A stretch of DNA of 64,000 nucleotides, taken from assembly GCF_016785085.1 (NCBI RefSeq), contig NZ_JAENHO010000003.1:848321-912320 (forward strand), read 5' to 3'. A model generated the notes under the pieces. It made no database searches. It saw only the letters and a program-made list of their open reading frames with translations, and was not told where the DNA came from. Of this stretch, positions 1 to 7,774 are shown in pieces (positions within the stretch are counted from its first letter, which is position 1; every line of letters starts with the position of its first letter). The DNA is from Paractinoplanes lichenicola (GTDB lineage Bacteria > Actinomycetota > Actinomycetes > Mycobacteriales > Micromonosporaceae). The position numbers were made by a program, and so were the translations under genes.

Positions 1-1
1 C

Positions 2-1267
2 TGGCTTCGGCGATGCCGTGCCGATGAAGTATTCGCAGTCCCTGGTGGCCGTCCCCGGGGTGGGTGACGTGATGCTGCCGCGTGCCGTCGAGAACGACGT
101 CCGGGTGATTCCCGCGGCCGCCCGGACCGGTGCCGGCTGAACGGTCTGAGGGGCCTCGATGTTCTCGCGGGAATCTTCGTGACTGGCCCAGAAACTCGCA
201 CCGGTGACACCGGCGGCGATCAGCGCGACGAGCGGGACGGCGACGACGGGGCGGCGCAGCGACCGGCCGAGAAGCACGGGCCGGCGGGGTTGGGCCAGCT
301 CCCGGAACCGGCTGCCCCAGGCTTGCAGGTCATGGGGCCGGTCGTTCGGTTCGGGGGCGAGCATCGACAGCACGTGGGCCGTGAGCCCGGGGGCGAGCGC
401 CAGGCGCTTGACCGCCTTGCGCAGCACCCGATCCCGGCGGCCGGGTCCCTCGGCCGAGTCCGGCGGAGGGTCCTGGCCGGTCAGGCAGAAGAAGGCCAGG
501 GCTCCGACGGCGTAGATGTCGGCGCTGGGCAGCCGCGGGTTGTGCGGCATCGCGAGCACTTCGGGGGCGCTGTAGGCGGGGGTGTGCCGGCCCGCGAGGT
601 CGAGGCCGTCCCGGGGCAGCTGCATGGTGGACACGTCGATCAGCACGAGGCCACGATCGGACGTCACGAGGCAGTTGGTCGGCGAGACGTCACGGTGGAC
701 GGTGGGGTTGCCCGCGGTCTGCGTGAAGGAATGCAGGCGCGCGAGGGTCGTGCAGGCGTCCTCGATCCACCGGGCGCGCGTCTCGACGTTCGTGGTCTTC
801 GTCGGAGCGGTACGGATCGTGGTGGCGAGGCTTTCGCCCTCCACCCACTCCATCTCGATGATGATCGACTCGTGTCCGGAGGAGTCCGGCTGCCCCAAAT
901 GGTGGGGTGGCGGTCCGGAGGTGAACTCGTTGACCCGGACCAGATGATCCAGGCGCATGTGTCGCAGCAGGGTGGTCTGATCGCGCCACCGGGACCTGTC
1001 CTGGGCCGACGGCCAGCCGGTGGGCGGGTCGATCGGCGGGTGCTGGACCTTCACCGCGAGCGGGAGCGGTGAGTCCAGGCTGCCGTGGTAGCGGGCGCGC
1101 CACGTGATGCCCTCGCCGCCGACGATGCCCTCGCCGAGCAGCTCGTAACGATCGGGGTCGTCGGCCGGGCCGACGTACCAGCCGTTCGGGTCCTCCGGGC
1201 CGAGGTGGCCGGCATCGAACCTGGGCGGCGATACGTCGCCCACCGTGTGCGAATGCTCCGACGTCAT
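2..1267 (-). CDS. Transmembrane serine/threonine protein kinase (partial, cut by window edge)
   Basis: Hanks-type kinase expected to phosphorylate Ser/Thr on partner proteins at the inner face of the membrane. About 422 residues are visible. Seen: glycine-rich loop LGEGIVGGEG (res 44-53), ATP-binding lysine in LAVKVQ (res 73), catalytic loop VHRDVSPTNCL (about res 188) with the general-base Asp, and APEVLA closing the activation segment. The usual DFG is DVS, keeping only the metal-binding Asp. A single hydrophobic stretch at about res 340-360 follows, so the rest should be extracellular. The ATG shares one base with the stop of the FHA-HTH gene (TAATG), so the two are translationally coupled and that FHA protein is a likely substrate or partner. 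The frame stays open to base 2; the end is not seen. Confidence 0.85.
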   Translation of the reverse strand, partial: MTSEHSHTVGDVSPPRFDAGHLGPEDPNGWYVGPADDPDRYELLGEGIVGGEGITWRARYHGSLDSPLPLAVKVQHPPIDPPTGWPSAQDRSRWRDQTTLLRHMRLDHLVRVNEFTSGPPPHHLGQPDSSGHESIIIEMEWVEGESLATTIRTAPTKTTNVETRARWIEDACTTLARLHSFTQTAGNPTVHRDVSPTNCLVTSDRGLVLIDVSTMQLPRDGLDLAGRHTPAYSAPEVLAMPHNPRLPSADIYAVGALAFFCLTGQDPPPDSAEGPGRRDRVLRKAVKRLALAPGLTAHVLSMLAPEPNDRPHDLQAWGSRFRELAQPRRPVLLGRSLRRPVVAVPLVALIAAGVTGASFWASHEDSRENIEAPQTVQPAPVRAAAGITRTSFSTARGSITSPTPGTATRDCEYFIGTASPKP

Positions 1268-2034
1268 TACGGCACCCACCGGTTACGGATCGCATACCGG
1301 GCCAATGACCAGCGAAAATCGGTTCCCGGCCGGGTGGGGTCGTCGGCCACCAGATCGGGTACGCCGTGACCGCTGAGCGTCTCGCGCACCGTCTGGATGA
1401 CATTGCGGACGTACTGCGGCGACAGCCCGAGCGCCGTTCCGATCTGCTGGTAGGTCGCGGGTGCGGCGTCCGAGCCCTGCTGGCTCAGCATCGGTGCGCA
1501 CAGCGCTTCCACCACCTTGCGCTGCGCCGGGGTGAGGGGGAACGGCGTGGTTGTCGTGACGACGTCGGAGGGGGAGGGCTTGACGTCCGAGAGGCCGTCG
1601 GAGGTCGTCACGCCGCTGACGTCCAGATCGATCTGGACGGTGGTCCCGGCCATGCCGGCGATGACGATCTGGAGCGTACGGTGCGGCAGCGACGTCACCG
1701 CCGCGCCGGGTTCGACGACGTGGTCCTCGCCGGCGACGGGCCGCAGCACGAACGGCTTGGTGGTCGAGTGATTCCGGACCAGCACACAATCCTCGAGGAC
1801 GGTGACGGAGCCCGCCGTACGGGAGATGTGGCTGTCGTTCGGGAGCATGATCGTGCAGTCCCGGCCCCGGCCGAATGTCAGGGTGTCACCGCGGGTCAGT
1901 TGTCGGGCGTTTCCGTGATGGGTCACCCGGACCGTGCCGTCCGGCTGCGATGAACCCGGCAATGAGCTCCACATCCCTGTAAGCGCGCGAATCCGGCCGA
2001 GCCAATTCTGGCAGCGCCACCACGGATGTGTCAT
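1267..2034 (-). CDS. FHA domain protein with C-terminal helix-turn-helix region
   Basis: 255-residue cytoplasmic protein. Residues about 27-110 form a forkhead-associated domain, a phosphothreonine-binding module: LTFGRGRDC, then SHISR and the closing N in VRNHSTTKP are the usual phosphate-contacting positions. Residues about 165-255 (LTPAQRKVVEALC, then TYQQIGTALGLSPQYVRNV) look like a winged or LuxR-like helix-turn-helix. The natural reading is a DNA-binding or adaptor protein controlled by Thr phosphorylation from the kinase encoded one base downstream. The ATG is chosen because GGAG lies six bases before it; a second ATG 60 bases inside is less well placed. DNA binding is inference. Confidence 0.8.
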   Translation of the reverse strand: MTHPWWRCQNWLGRIRALTGMWSSLPGSSQPDGTVRVTHHGNARQLTRGDTLTFGRGRDCTIMLPNDSHISRTAGSVTVLEDCVLVRNHSTTKPFVLRPVAGEDHVVEPGAAVTSLPHRTLQIVIAGMAGTTVQIDLDVSGVTTSDGLSDVKPSPSDVVTTTTPFPLTPAQRKVVEALCAPMLSQQGSDAAPATYQQIGTALGLSPQYVRNVIQTVRETLSGHGVPDLVADDPTRPGTDFRWSLARYAIRNRWVP

Positions 2035-2061
2035 TGATGACTCCGGACAGTGAAGTCAGCC

Positions 2062-2098
2062 CGGACGGCCGAACCCCCCGGGGGAGTTCGGCCGTCCG
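2062..2098 (-). terminator. Rho-independent-type hairpin after the GH16 gene
   Basis: Perfect 13-bp inverted repeat, CGGACGGCCGAAC at 2062-2074 and its complement at 2086-2098, with an 11-base loop. It lies 12 bases past the glycosidase stop and before the FHA gene start, so it should end glycosidase transcription. There is no long T run, as is usual in actinobacteria. Confidence 0.8.
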
Positions 2099-2110
2099 CT
2101 TCCGGCTCGG

Positions 2111-3622
2111 TCAGGCGCGGGTGTAGATGGTCAGCCAGTCGATTTTGATGTGGCCGGATCCGGTGGGCCGGGACGACGATCCGGACTCGGATTGCAGGAC
2201 CCAGTGCATCGGCAGGCTCGGGATCTTCTTCGTGAAGGTGCGGATCAGGCGACCGTCCAGGTAGACCTTGACCGAGCCGGGCAGCCACTCGGTTGTGGCG
2301 GTGTGCCAGCCGGAGGCGAACGCGGTGCCTGACGAGGCCGCGTCCTGGCCGCCGTTCGCGTCGGCGTAATGCATGAAGGCCTCCATGTTTCCGGTGAGTG
2401 CGCCCTCCGGCCAGTCGATCTCGCCGTGGGCCGGCCACACGTCGTCGTCCGGCCACAGCAGCCACGCGGAGTTCCAGCCGGTCATGCCCGGGTCCACCTT
2501 GAACCTGACCTCGTACCGGCCGTAGGTCTGCGTCGGGGTGCGGGGGAGGATCGCGGCCGAGTAGGCCACACCGTTCTCGCTGTGCAGGTAGTAGTCGGCC
2601 GTGCCGCCGGACACCGAAACATCCTTGCCCGTACGCCAGACGCCGCCGCCGTGGGTGTCCGGCGGGTTGTGGGGATAGTCGTACTGGTCGAACTTCGCCG
2701 CATAGCTGCCCGGCCAGCTGCCGAGGGCGACGTCGTTGGTGAAGTCCTCGGTGAAGATCTGCCGCCAGCCGGCCAGGTCGCCGACGGGCAGGGGCTGCCC
2801 CGACGGGCTGCTGCCGGCGGCCGGGATGGTCACCATGACCGAGGCCGTTGGTCCGCTCCCCGCCGCGTTGCCGGCGGCCACCGACAACTGGTAGGTCGAA
2901 CCCGGGTTGAGCAGGTTGAACGTCGCGCTACGCACACTCGCCCCGGCGGTGCCGCTCCACGGCCCGGTTCCCTGCGAATCGGTCCCGTTGCGCCCGTACG
3001 TGTATCCGGTGATGGCCGAGCTGCCCGTCGACGCGGGCGGTGACCAGTTCAGGGTGGCCGAAGTCCCCGACACCGTGGCGCTGACTGCCGTCGGCACGCC
3101 GGGAACGGCGGCGCCCTGCTCATAGCTGCACAACGTCGACTTGAGGCCGTTCGCGGTCGACGACGCCTCCTGCAGGACGTGCGCCGAGGCGGCACCCGAG
3201 GGGGCGGTGACGCTGGCGGTGACCGGCTTCCAGGCCGTGGTGGACAACGCAGTCGGGGTGCCCGCGGACTCGCTCAGGTAGGTGCCCGCGGAGTTGTACC
3301 ACTCGACCACCAGCTTCGCCGTGCCGGAGCCGCCGACGAGGCGGTCCTGGGCCGACACGGTCCAGCTCTGCCCGGCCGAGACCTGCAGTTGCGGCATCCA
3401 GAAGGCGCGCCCGGTGGTGGTGAAGGCCCAGCTCGCGCCGGGGACGTCACTGACCGCCGTCCGGCTCACCGTCCCGGAGTCGAGGGCGCCCCAGCCGTTC
3501 AGGTTGGTGGCCAGCACCGGATTGGAGCAGCCGTTCCCGGCGGCTGCCTCGCTCGGGGTTATCGTGCCGACCAGCGCGGTTGCCGTCAGAGCCGAAACAG
3601 TGAGAATTGCCTTCCAACGCAT
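2111..3622 (-). CDS. Secreted glycoside hydrolase family 16 protein with fibronectin type III domain
   Basis: 503-residue exported beta-glucanase-type enzyme. Residues 1-27 are a signal peptide ending SEAAA. Residues about 30-165 are a beta-rich region resembling a carbohydrate-binding module, about 172-265 a fibronectin type III domain (starts VPGVPTAVSATVSG), and about 280-503 the GH16 catalytic domain. The catalytic signature E-x-D-x-x-E is present as EIDWPE (E401, D403, E406). GH16 enzymes cut beta-1,3/1,4-glucans, agar-type or related glycans; the exact substrate cannot be told. GGGAG precedes the ATG. It stands alone between a terminator and about 200 bases of upstream non-coding DNA. 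Confidence 0.9.
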   Translation of the reverse strand: MRWKAILTVSALTATALVGTITPSEAAAGNGCSNPVLATNLNGWGALDSGTVSRTAVSDVPGASWAFTTTGRAFWMPQLQVSAGQSWTVSAQDRLVGGSGTAKLVVEWYNSAGTYLSESAGTPTALSTTAWKPVTASVTAPSGAASAHVLQEASSTANGLKSTLCSYEQGAAVPGVPTAVSATVSGTSATLNWSPPASTGSSAITGYTYGRNGTDSQGTGPWSGTAGASVRSATFNLLNPGSTYQLSVAAGNAAGSGPTASVMVTIPAAGSSPSGQPLPVGDLAGWRQIFTEDFTNDVALGSWPGSYAAKFDQYDYPHNPPDTHGGGVWRTGKDVSVSGGTADYYLHSENGVAYSAAILPRTPTQTYGRYEVRFKVDPGMTGWNSAWLLWPDDDVWPAHGEIDWPEGALTGNMEAFMHYADANGGQDAASSGTAFASGWHTATTEWLPGSVKVYLDGRLIRTFTKKIPSLPMHWVLQSESGSSSRPTGSGHIKIDWLTIYTRA

Positions 3623-3823
3623 GACTCGCTCCCTGCGTGAAGGTGGCTGCTACGGCCGCCGGCGGAGGTGATCAGCCACAGATCTCTCTGAACCGGCAGC
3701 CAACCAGCGCCCAGCCGCCCGCGACAGTGCACCCCCGCACGTGACCGCCCAACCGGTGAAGCCGTTAGCTCACACGGGTGACAAGACGAAGTGCGGCGCT
3801 GCGGTCAATGCGTGAGGGCGACG

Positions 3824-4327
3824 TCAGCGGAACGAGCGGTAGATGATGCCCTCCAGCGCAGGATCCCCGTACGCCGCGGCGTTGGTGACGTGGCCGTCGT
3901 ACGGGCTTACTTTGGTGATCTCGGCGCCGTCGCGGAAGACCAGTTGCAGGCCGTGTTCGGGTTCCCAGTCGCAGTTGCATTCCAGTGAGACGTAGACGTG
4001 GTCGGCCTCGCGGCTGACCGTGATCTCGTAGCCGGGCTGGATGTGGTCGAGCACCTGGTCGGGGCCGGCGATGTCGACATCGACAAAGTCGACGAGCTCG
4101 GTGATGTCGCGGTAGTAGGCGTAGATATGCGGGGTGGCCGCGACAAGCGCGCTGCGGTCCAGGGCGAGGAACGTGCGGATCGCGGCGTGGAAGTCCGGGC
4201 CGGCGTCGTAGCCCTCGACGAGGAAACGAGCCTCCTGCCCCAGAAGGGGCACCAAGATCGGTGAGCTCTCGAACCAGCCGGCGGCGGCGTCCTCGACGAC
4301 CGGGCCCAGGCCGGGGATCTCCGTCAC
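3824..4327 (-). CDS. DUF6985-like protein of unknown function
   Basis: 167-residue soluble acidic protein with no signal peptide or membrane segment. The GTG start overlaps the stop of the upstream phosphatase-fold gene by four bases (GTGA), so the two are co-translated. The C-terminal half contains VYVSLECNCDWEPEHGLQLV and ends GIIYRSFR, which I recall as typical of DUF6985 proteins; that family assignment is from memory. No catalytic motif is evident. Because the coupling is only to the left member of the paralogous pair, a function tied to that membrane enzyme is possible. Confidence 0.65.
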   Translation of the reverse strand: MTEIPGLGPVVEDAAAGWFESSPILVPLLGQEARFLVEGYDAGPDFHAAIRTFLALDRSALVAATPHIYAYYRDITELVDFVDVDIAGPDQVLDHIQPGYEITVSREADHVYVSLECNCDWEPEHGLQLVFRDGAEITKVSPYDGHVTNAAAYGDPALEGIIYRSFR

Positions 4328-5334
4328 GACGCGGGGACCGTGAGCTTGGCGATGATGGCGCGGTGGTCGCTGCGGGGGATGCCGTGCACGCTCGTTTCCC
4401 GTACGCCGATCCGTTCGTCCACGAGCACATGGTCGATCGTCACCGGCGGGATCGGGTTGCCGTCGTACGGGCCCCAGGTGCCGATCAGGCCCTTGCCGGT
4501 GGCGTCGGCGGCGTCGCGGTAGCCGCCGGCGATCAGTTCGCGCAGCGGGGCGTGGTCGAGGGTCGCGTTGAAGTCGCCGAGCAGGATCACCGGGGTGGCG
4601 CTCTGGTCGGCGCGCGGCTCGGCCAGCAGGTCCTTGCGCCACTGGGCGAGCACCGAACCCGCGTACGGGGCCAGGGGGTGAGCCGATTCGACCAGAACCG
4701 GCCCGGCCGAGGGGACCTGCACGGTCGCGTACGCCTGCATGAAGCCGCCGCCGTTCTTGTCGGCGCCGGGGGAGCTGATCGGGTAGCGCGAGTAGAGCCC
4801 GGAGCCGTCCGCGCGGGGCTCGTCGGCCAGCGACGAATATGGCAGCAGCGCGCCCAGCCCGGCGTCGGCCAGTGCCTGTCTGCCCTCGGGGGTGAACTCC
4901 TGCACCGCCAGCACGGCCACGTCGTGCTCGGTGACCAGTTTGACGATCGCGGTCGCGTCGGCCTTGCCGAAGAGCATGTTCGACGTCATCACGGTCAGCG
5001 GCACGCCCTGCTGGGGGCCCTTGTCGCGGCTCGGGATCATGCGCGGCAGCACGGCCGAGGCCAGCGCGATCGCGACGATGACGGCGACCGCGGCCACTGT
5101 CCAGCGGCGGGTGGCCAGGGCCAGGATCGCGGGCACCCAGGCGGCGGCCGCGACATAGGGGGTGAAGGCGAACAACTGGACCACCGGGCCCCGTTCCCAG
5201 CCGCCGAGCCGGATCACGGCCCACGCCAGGAAGGGGAGGATGAACAGCCAGAACAGCACGGTCAGCGCGGCCTTTCGTCGTCGTCGGGGGTGACCGGCCT
5301 CACGACCGGCGCTCGGCGCGCTGGTGATCGTCAT
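4324..5334 (-). CDS. Membrane-anchored endonuclease/exonuclease/phosphatase family protein (copy 1)
   Basis: 336 residues. Three hydrophobic segments in the first about 100 residues anchor it in the membrane; the rest is an EEP-fold domain (metal-dependent phosphodiesterase/nuclease). Motifs seen: MTSNMLF, VQEFTPE with the metal-binding Glu, VESAHPLAP, LGDFNATLDH with catalytic D and N, and the terminal SDHRAI with the Asp-His pair. The ATG at 5334 is preferred to an upstream one because a TAGCCT -10 box ends seven bases before it, in the same context as in copy 2. Substrate unknown; the family includes nucleases, inositol phosphatases and sphingomyelinases. Confidence 0.88.
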   Translation of the reverse strand: MTITSAPSAGREAGHPRRRRKAALTVLFWLFILPFLAWAVIRLGGWERGPVVQLFAFTPYVAAAAWVPAILALATRRWTVAAVAVIVAIALASAVLPRMIPSRDKGPQQGVPLTVMTSNMLFGKADATAIVKLVTEHDVAVLAVQEFTPEGRQALADAGLGALLPYSSLADEPRADGSGLYSRYPISSPGADKNGGGFMQAYATVQVPSAGPVLVESAHPLAPYAGSVLAQWRKDLLAEPRADQSATPVILLGDFNATLDHAPLRELIAGGYRDAADATGKGLIGTWGPYDGNPIPPVTIDHVLVDERIGVRETSVHGIPRSDHRAIIAKLTVPAS

Positions 5335-5341
5335 GGCGGCG

Positions 5342-5347
5342 AGGCTA
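5342..5347 (-). promoter_or_regulatory. Leaderless -10 element for EEP copy 1
   Basis: TAGCCT followed by seven bases (CGCCGCC) and then the ATG at 5334. No Shine-Dalgarno sequence fits in between, so the transcript should begin at the start codon. Confidence 0.6.
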
Positions 5348-5367
5348 ACCACCCCACGCCAGACCAA

Positions 5368-6378
5368 CTATGACGCGGCGGGAAGAGTGACCGTCGCGAC
5401 TAACGCACGGTGGTCGCTTCCTGCCACCGAATGAACAGACGTCCCCCGTACGCCTATCCGCTTGTCCACCAATATGTGGTCGAGCGTCACGGGCGGGATC
5501 GGCAGCCCGTCGTAGGGGCCCCAGGTGCCCGACAGGCCCTTGCCGGTGGCCGCGGCGGCGTCGCGATAGCCGTGCGAGATCGCCTCGCGCAGCGCCGCGT
5601 GGTCGAGTGTCGAGTTGAAGTCGCCCAGGATCAGCTTGGGCGGCCCCGCCCGGTCGGCCCGGGGCAGCGCCTCGAGGTCGGCGCGCCACGCCTGCTCGGC
5701 CGCCAGCGCGTACGGGGCGAGCGGGTGCGCCGATTCCAGGAAGATGGGGCCCGAGCCGGGTGGCTGGATGGTCGCGTACGCCTGCAGGTTGCCGTCCTGG
5801 AGCCCGCCGCCGTCGCCGCGCCGCGAGCCCTGATCGGTCAGCGGATAGCGGCTGTAGAGGCCCGACCCGGTGGTGCCGATCTCGTCGGCCAGCGCGTGAT
5901 GCGGCAGCAGCTCGTCGAGCCCGGCCGCGCTCAGCCCGGCCGCCGCCTCGGGCGTGAACTCCTGCACCGCCAGCACCGCGACGTCGTGCTCGCGGACCAG
6001 CCGGACCACCGCCGCGGGGTCGGCCGCGCCAATGAACACGTTGACGGTCATGACGGTCATCGGGATGCCGGTCGCCGGGCCCTTGTCGCGGTCGGGCACG
6101 GCCCGGGGCAGCACGGCCGCCGCCAGCAGCACGGTGGCCAGCGCGGCCACGGCCGCCGCCAGCCACTTGCGGGTCACCAGGGCGAGCGCCAGCGGCACGA
6201 GCGACCACAGGGCCGCGTACGGCGTGAACGCGACCAGCTGCACGAGGAACCCGTGCTCCCAGCCGAACAGCCGCACCACCGCCCAGGCCAGGGCCGGCAG
6301 GGCCAGCAGGATGAGCAGCGCGGTGCGCCTCACCCGCCGGCCCGGCCGGACCTCGGACGGTGTCGTGGTGATCGTCAT
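5368..6378 (-). CDS. Membrane-anchored endonuclease/exonuclease/phosphatase family protein (copy 2)
   Basis: 336 residues, exactly the length of its neighbour and clearly a tandem duplicate: same N-terminal membrane segments and same active-site motifs (VQEFTPE, LESAHPLAP, LGDFNSTLDH, SDHRAL, and TWGPYDGLPIPPVTLDH near the C-terminus). The sequences have diverged in the membrane part and in the loop after SRYPL, where this copy has a Gly/Asp-rich insert. It ends 33 bases before the start of copy 1 and has its own leaderless-type promoter, so the duplicates may be expressed separately. All catalytic residues look intact in both. Confidence 0.88.
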   Translation of the reverse strand: MTITTTPSEVRPGRRVRRTALLILLALPALAWAVVRLFGWEHGFLVQLVAFTPYAALWSLVPLALALVTRKWLAAAVAALATVLLAAAVLPRAVPDRDKGPATGIPMTVMTVNVFIGAADPAAVVRLVREHDVAVLAVQEFTPEAAAGLSAAGLDELLPHHALADEIGTTGSGLYSRYPLTDQGSRRGDGGGLQDGNLQAYATIQPPGSGPIFLESAHPLAPYALAAEQAWRADLEALPRADRAGPPKLILGDFNSTLDHAALREAISHGYRDAAAATGKGLSGTWGPYDGLPIPPVTLDHILVDKRIGVRGTSVHSVAGSDHRALVATVTLPAAS

Positions 6379-6385
6379 GGCGGCA

Positions 6386-6391
6386 AAGCTA
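6386..6391 (-). promoter_or_regulatory. Leaderless -10 element for EEP copy 2
   Basis: TAGCTT, seven bases (TGCCGCC), then the ATG at 6378. The element and spacing match those of copy 1 almost base for base, so the promoter was duplicated with the gene. Confidence 0.65.
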
Positions 6392-6430
6392 TCGGTCGTA
6401 CCTTGCCGGTCGCTGGAAAGGGGCCGTGAT

Positions 6431-7774
6431 TCAGATCTCCGCGTCGACCACGTCGCCGATCTTCGCCGCCACCAGCTCGTCACGGATCACCGCCGCGTCG
6501 CCCTCGACGACCAGGGTCAGGCCGTGCGGGTGCAGATGCCGCCCGGCGGCCGCACTGACCTCGGCCAGCGGCGTCTCCAGATATTGCGAGCGCAGCGCCG
6601 GGTAGTAGTCGTCGGGCAGGCCGTGCACCACCAGGGTGCTCAGCGCGCCCACGATCGAGCCCGGGGTCTGCATCTCGACCGACAGCTGCCCGGCCCGCCA
6701 CGACCGGGCGACGGCCAGCTCGTCCTCGGTGATGCCGAACTCCTGCGTGCGGGCGATCTCGCCGAGCGTGTCGACGATCGCGGGCACGGTCACCGCGGTC
6801 TGCACCCCGGCGGCCACCTCGAACCGGCCGAAGCGCCGGCTCATCGCGTATGCGCCCCGGATCCCGTACGTGTAGCCCTTGACCTCGCGGATCAGGTGGT
6901 TGAGGCGGGACGTGAAGGCGCCGCCGAGCACCGTGGCGGCCAGCGTCATGGCCACGAAGTCGGGCGTGGCCCGCTCGGGTGAGCGGTGCCCGATGCGCAG
7001 CGTGGACTGCACCGAGCCGGGCCGGTCGACCAGCAGGATCTTGCGCTCGCCGCGCACCGGCACGTCGAGCGGCGGCTCGGCGGTCAGCGGGTTGCCCTCG
7101 ACGCCACCGAACGCGGCCTCGCCCAGCGCCTTGAGGTCGAGCGTGCTCAGGTCGCCCGCCACCAGCAGCACCGACGGCCGGTGCAGCCAGGACTGGTGGG
7201 TGACCACATCGTCCACGGTGACCGCGGCCATCGAGGTGGGGTCGCCGTGCATGGGGCGGCCGAACCGCACGTCCGCGCCGAACAGGTCGGCCCGCAGGGC
7301 GGCGTCGGCGCGCGGGCCGGGCTGGGCCCAGTCCATCCGCAGCGCGGTCACCTCGTCGTCGCGGACCCGCGTGACGTCGGCCGGGTCGAGCCGCGGCGTG
7401 CGGACCGCCTCGGCGGCCAGCCGCACCGCGTCGAGCAGCTGCGGCACCGGCGCCGAGACCCCGACGCGGAACGTGTCCCAGTCGACGCCCGGCGAGAGCT
7501 CGGCGCCCAGGCTCTCGAGAGCGATCGCGTACGCCGCCGAGTCGCGCTTCTTGGTGCCCTCCTCGAGCGACTTGGCCAGCACGGTGGCCGTGCCCTCGCG
7601 GCCCGCGGTCTCACGGGCGGCGCCCGCGTCGGCCAGCAGCATCGCGCTGGCCAGGACCTGACCGGGCAGGTGGGCGCCGATCACGAGGCCGCCGCCGGCC
7701 TGGACGCGCTGCAGGTCGGGGAACGTGTACGGCCGGGCCTCGCCGGGCTCGGGCCGGGTGGCGATCAGCGTCAT
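6431..7774 (-). CDS. M16 family peptidase-like subunit lacking the zinc motif
   Basis: 447 residues with the two-lobed M16 fold (pitrilysin/processing peptidase family); C-lobe signatures such as GGAFTSRLNHLIREVKGYTY are present. The HxxEH zinc-binding box expected near residue 60 is absent, so it should be the non-catalytic partner of a heterodimer, like the alpha subunit of mitochondrial processing peptidase. The ATG overlaps the stop of the active-subunit gene (ATGA), giving coupled 1:1 synthesis. No signal peptide, so action is probably cytoplasmic. Substrate unknown. Confidence 0.9.
   Translation of the reverse strand: MTLIATRPEPGEARPYTFPDLQRVQAGGGLVIGAHLPGQVLASAMLLADAGAARETAGREGTATVLAKSLEEGTKKRDSAAYAIALESLGAELSPGVDWDTFRVGVSAPVPQLLDAVRLAAEAVRTPRLDPADVTRVRDDEVTALRMDWAQPGPRADAALRADLFGADVRFGRPMHGDPTSMAAVTVDDVVTHQSWLHRPSVLLVAGDLSTLDLKALGEAAFGGVEGNPLTAEPPLDVPVRGERKILLVDRPGSVQSTLRIGHRSPERATPDFVAMTLAATVLGGAFTSRLNHLIREVKGYTYGIRGAYAMSRRFGRFEVAAGVQTAVTVPAIVDTLGEIARTQEFGITEDELAVARSWRAGQLSVEMQTPGSIVGALSTLVVHGLPDDYYPALRSQYLETPLAEVSAAAGRHLHPHGLTLVVEGDAAVIRDELVAAKIGDVVDAEI

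Noticed and set aside
3..140. Open frame on the plus strand ending in TGA at 138-140, looking like the end of a protein
   Set aside because: It lies antisense to the kinase, whose frame stays open to the window edge and continues directly from a membrane segment. Both frames share third positions, so codon bias cannot separate them.
179..1072. Long plus-strand reading frame over the kinase
   Set aside because: Composition is Arg/Gly/Ala-rich without domain pattern; it is the mirror of the GC-biased kinase gene.
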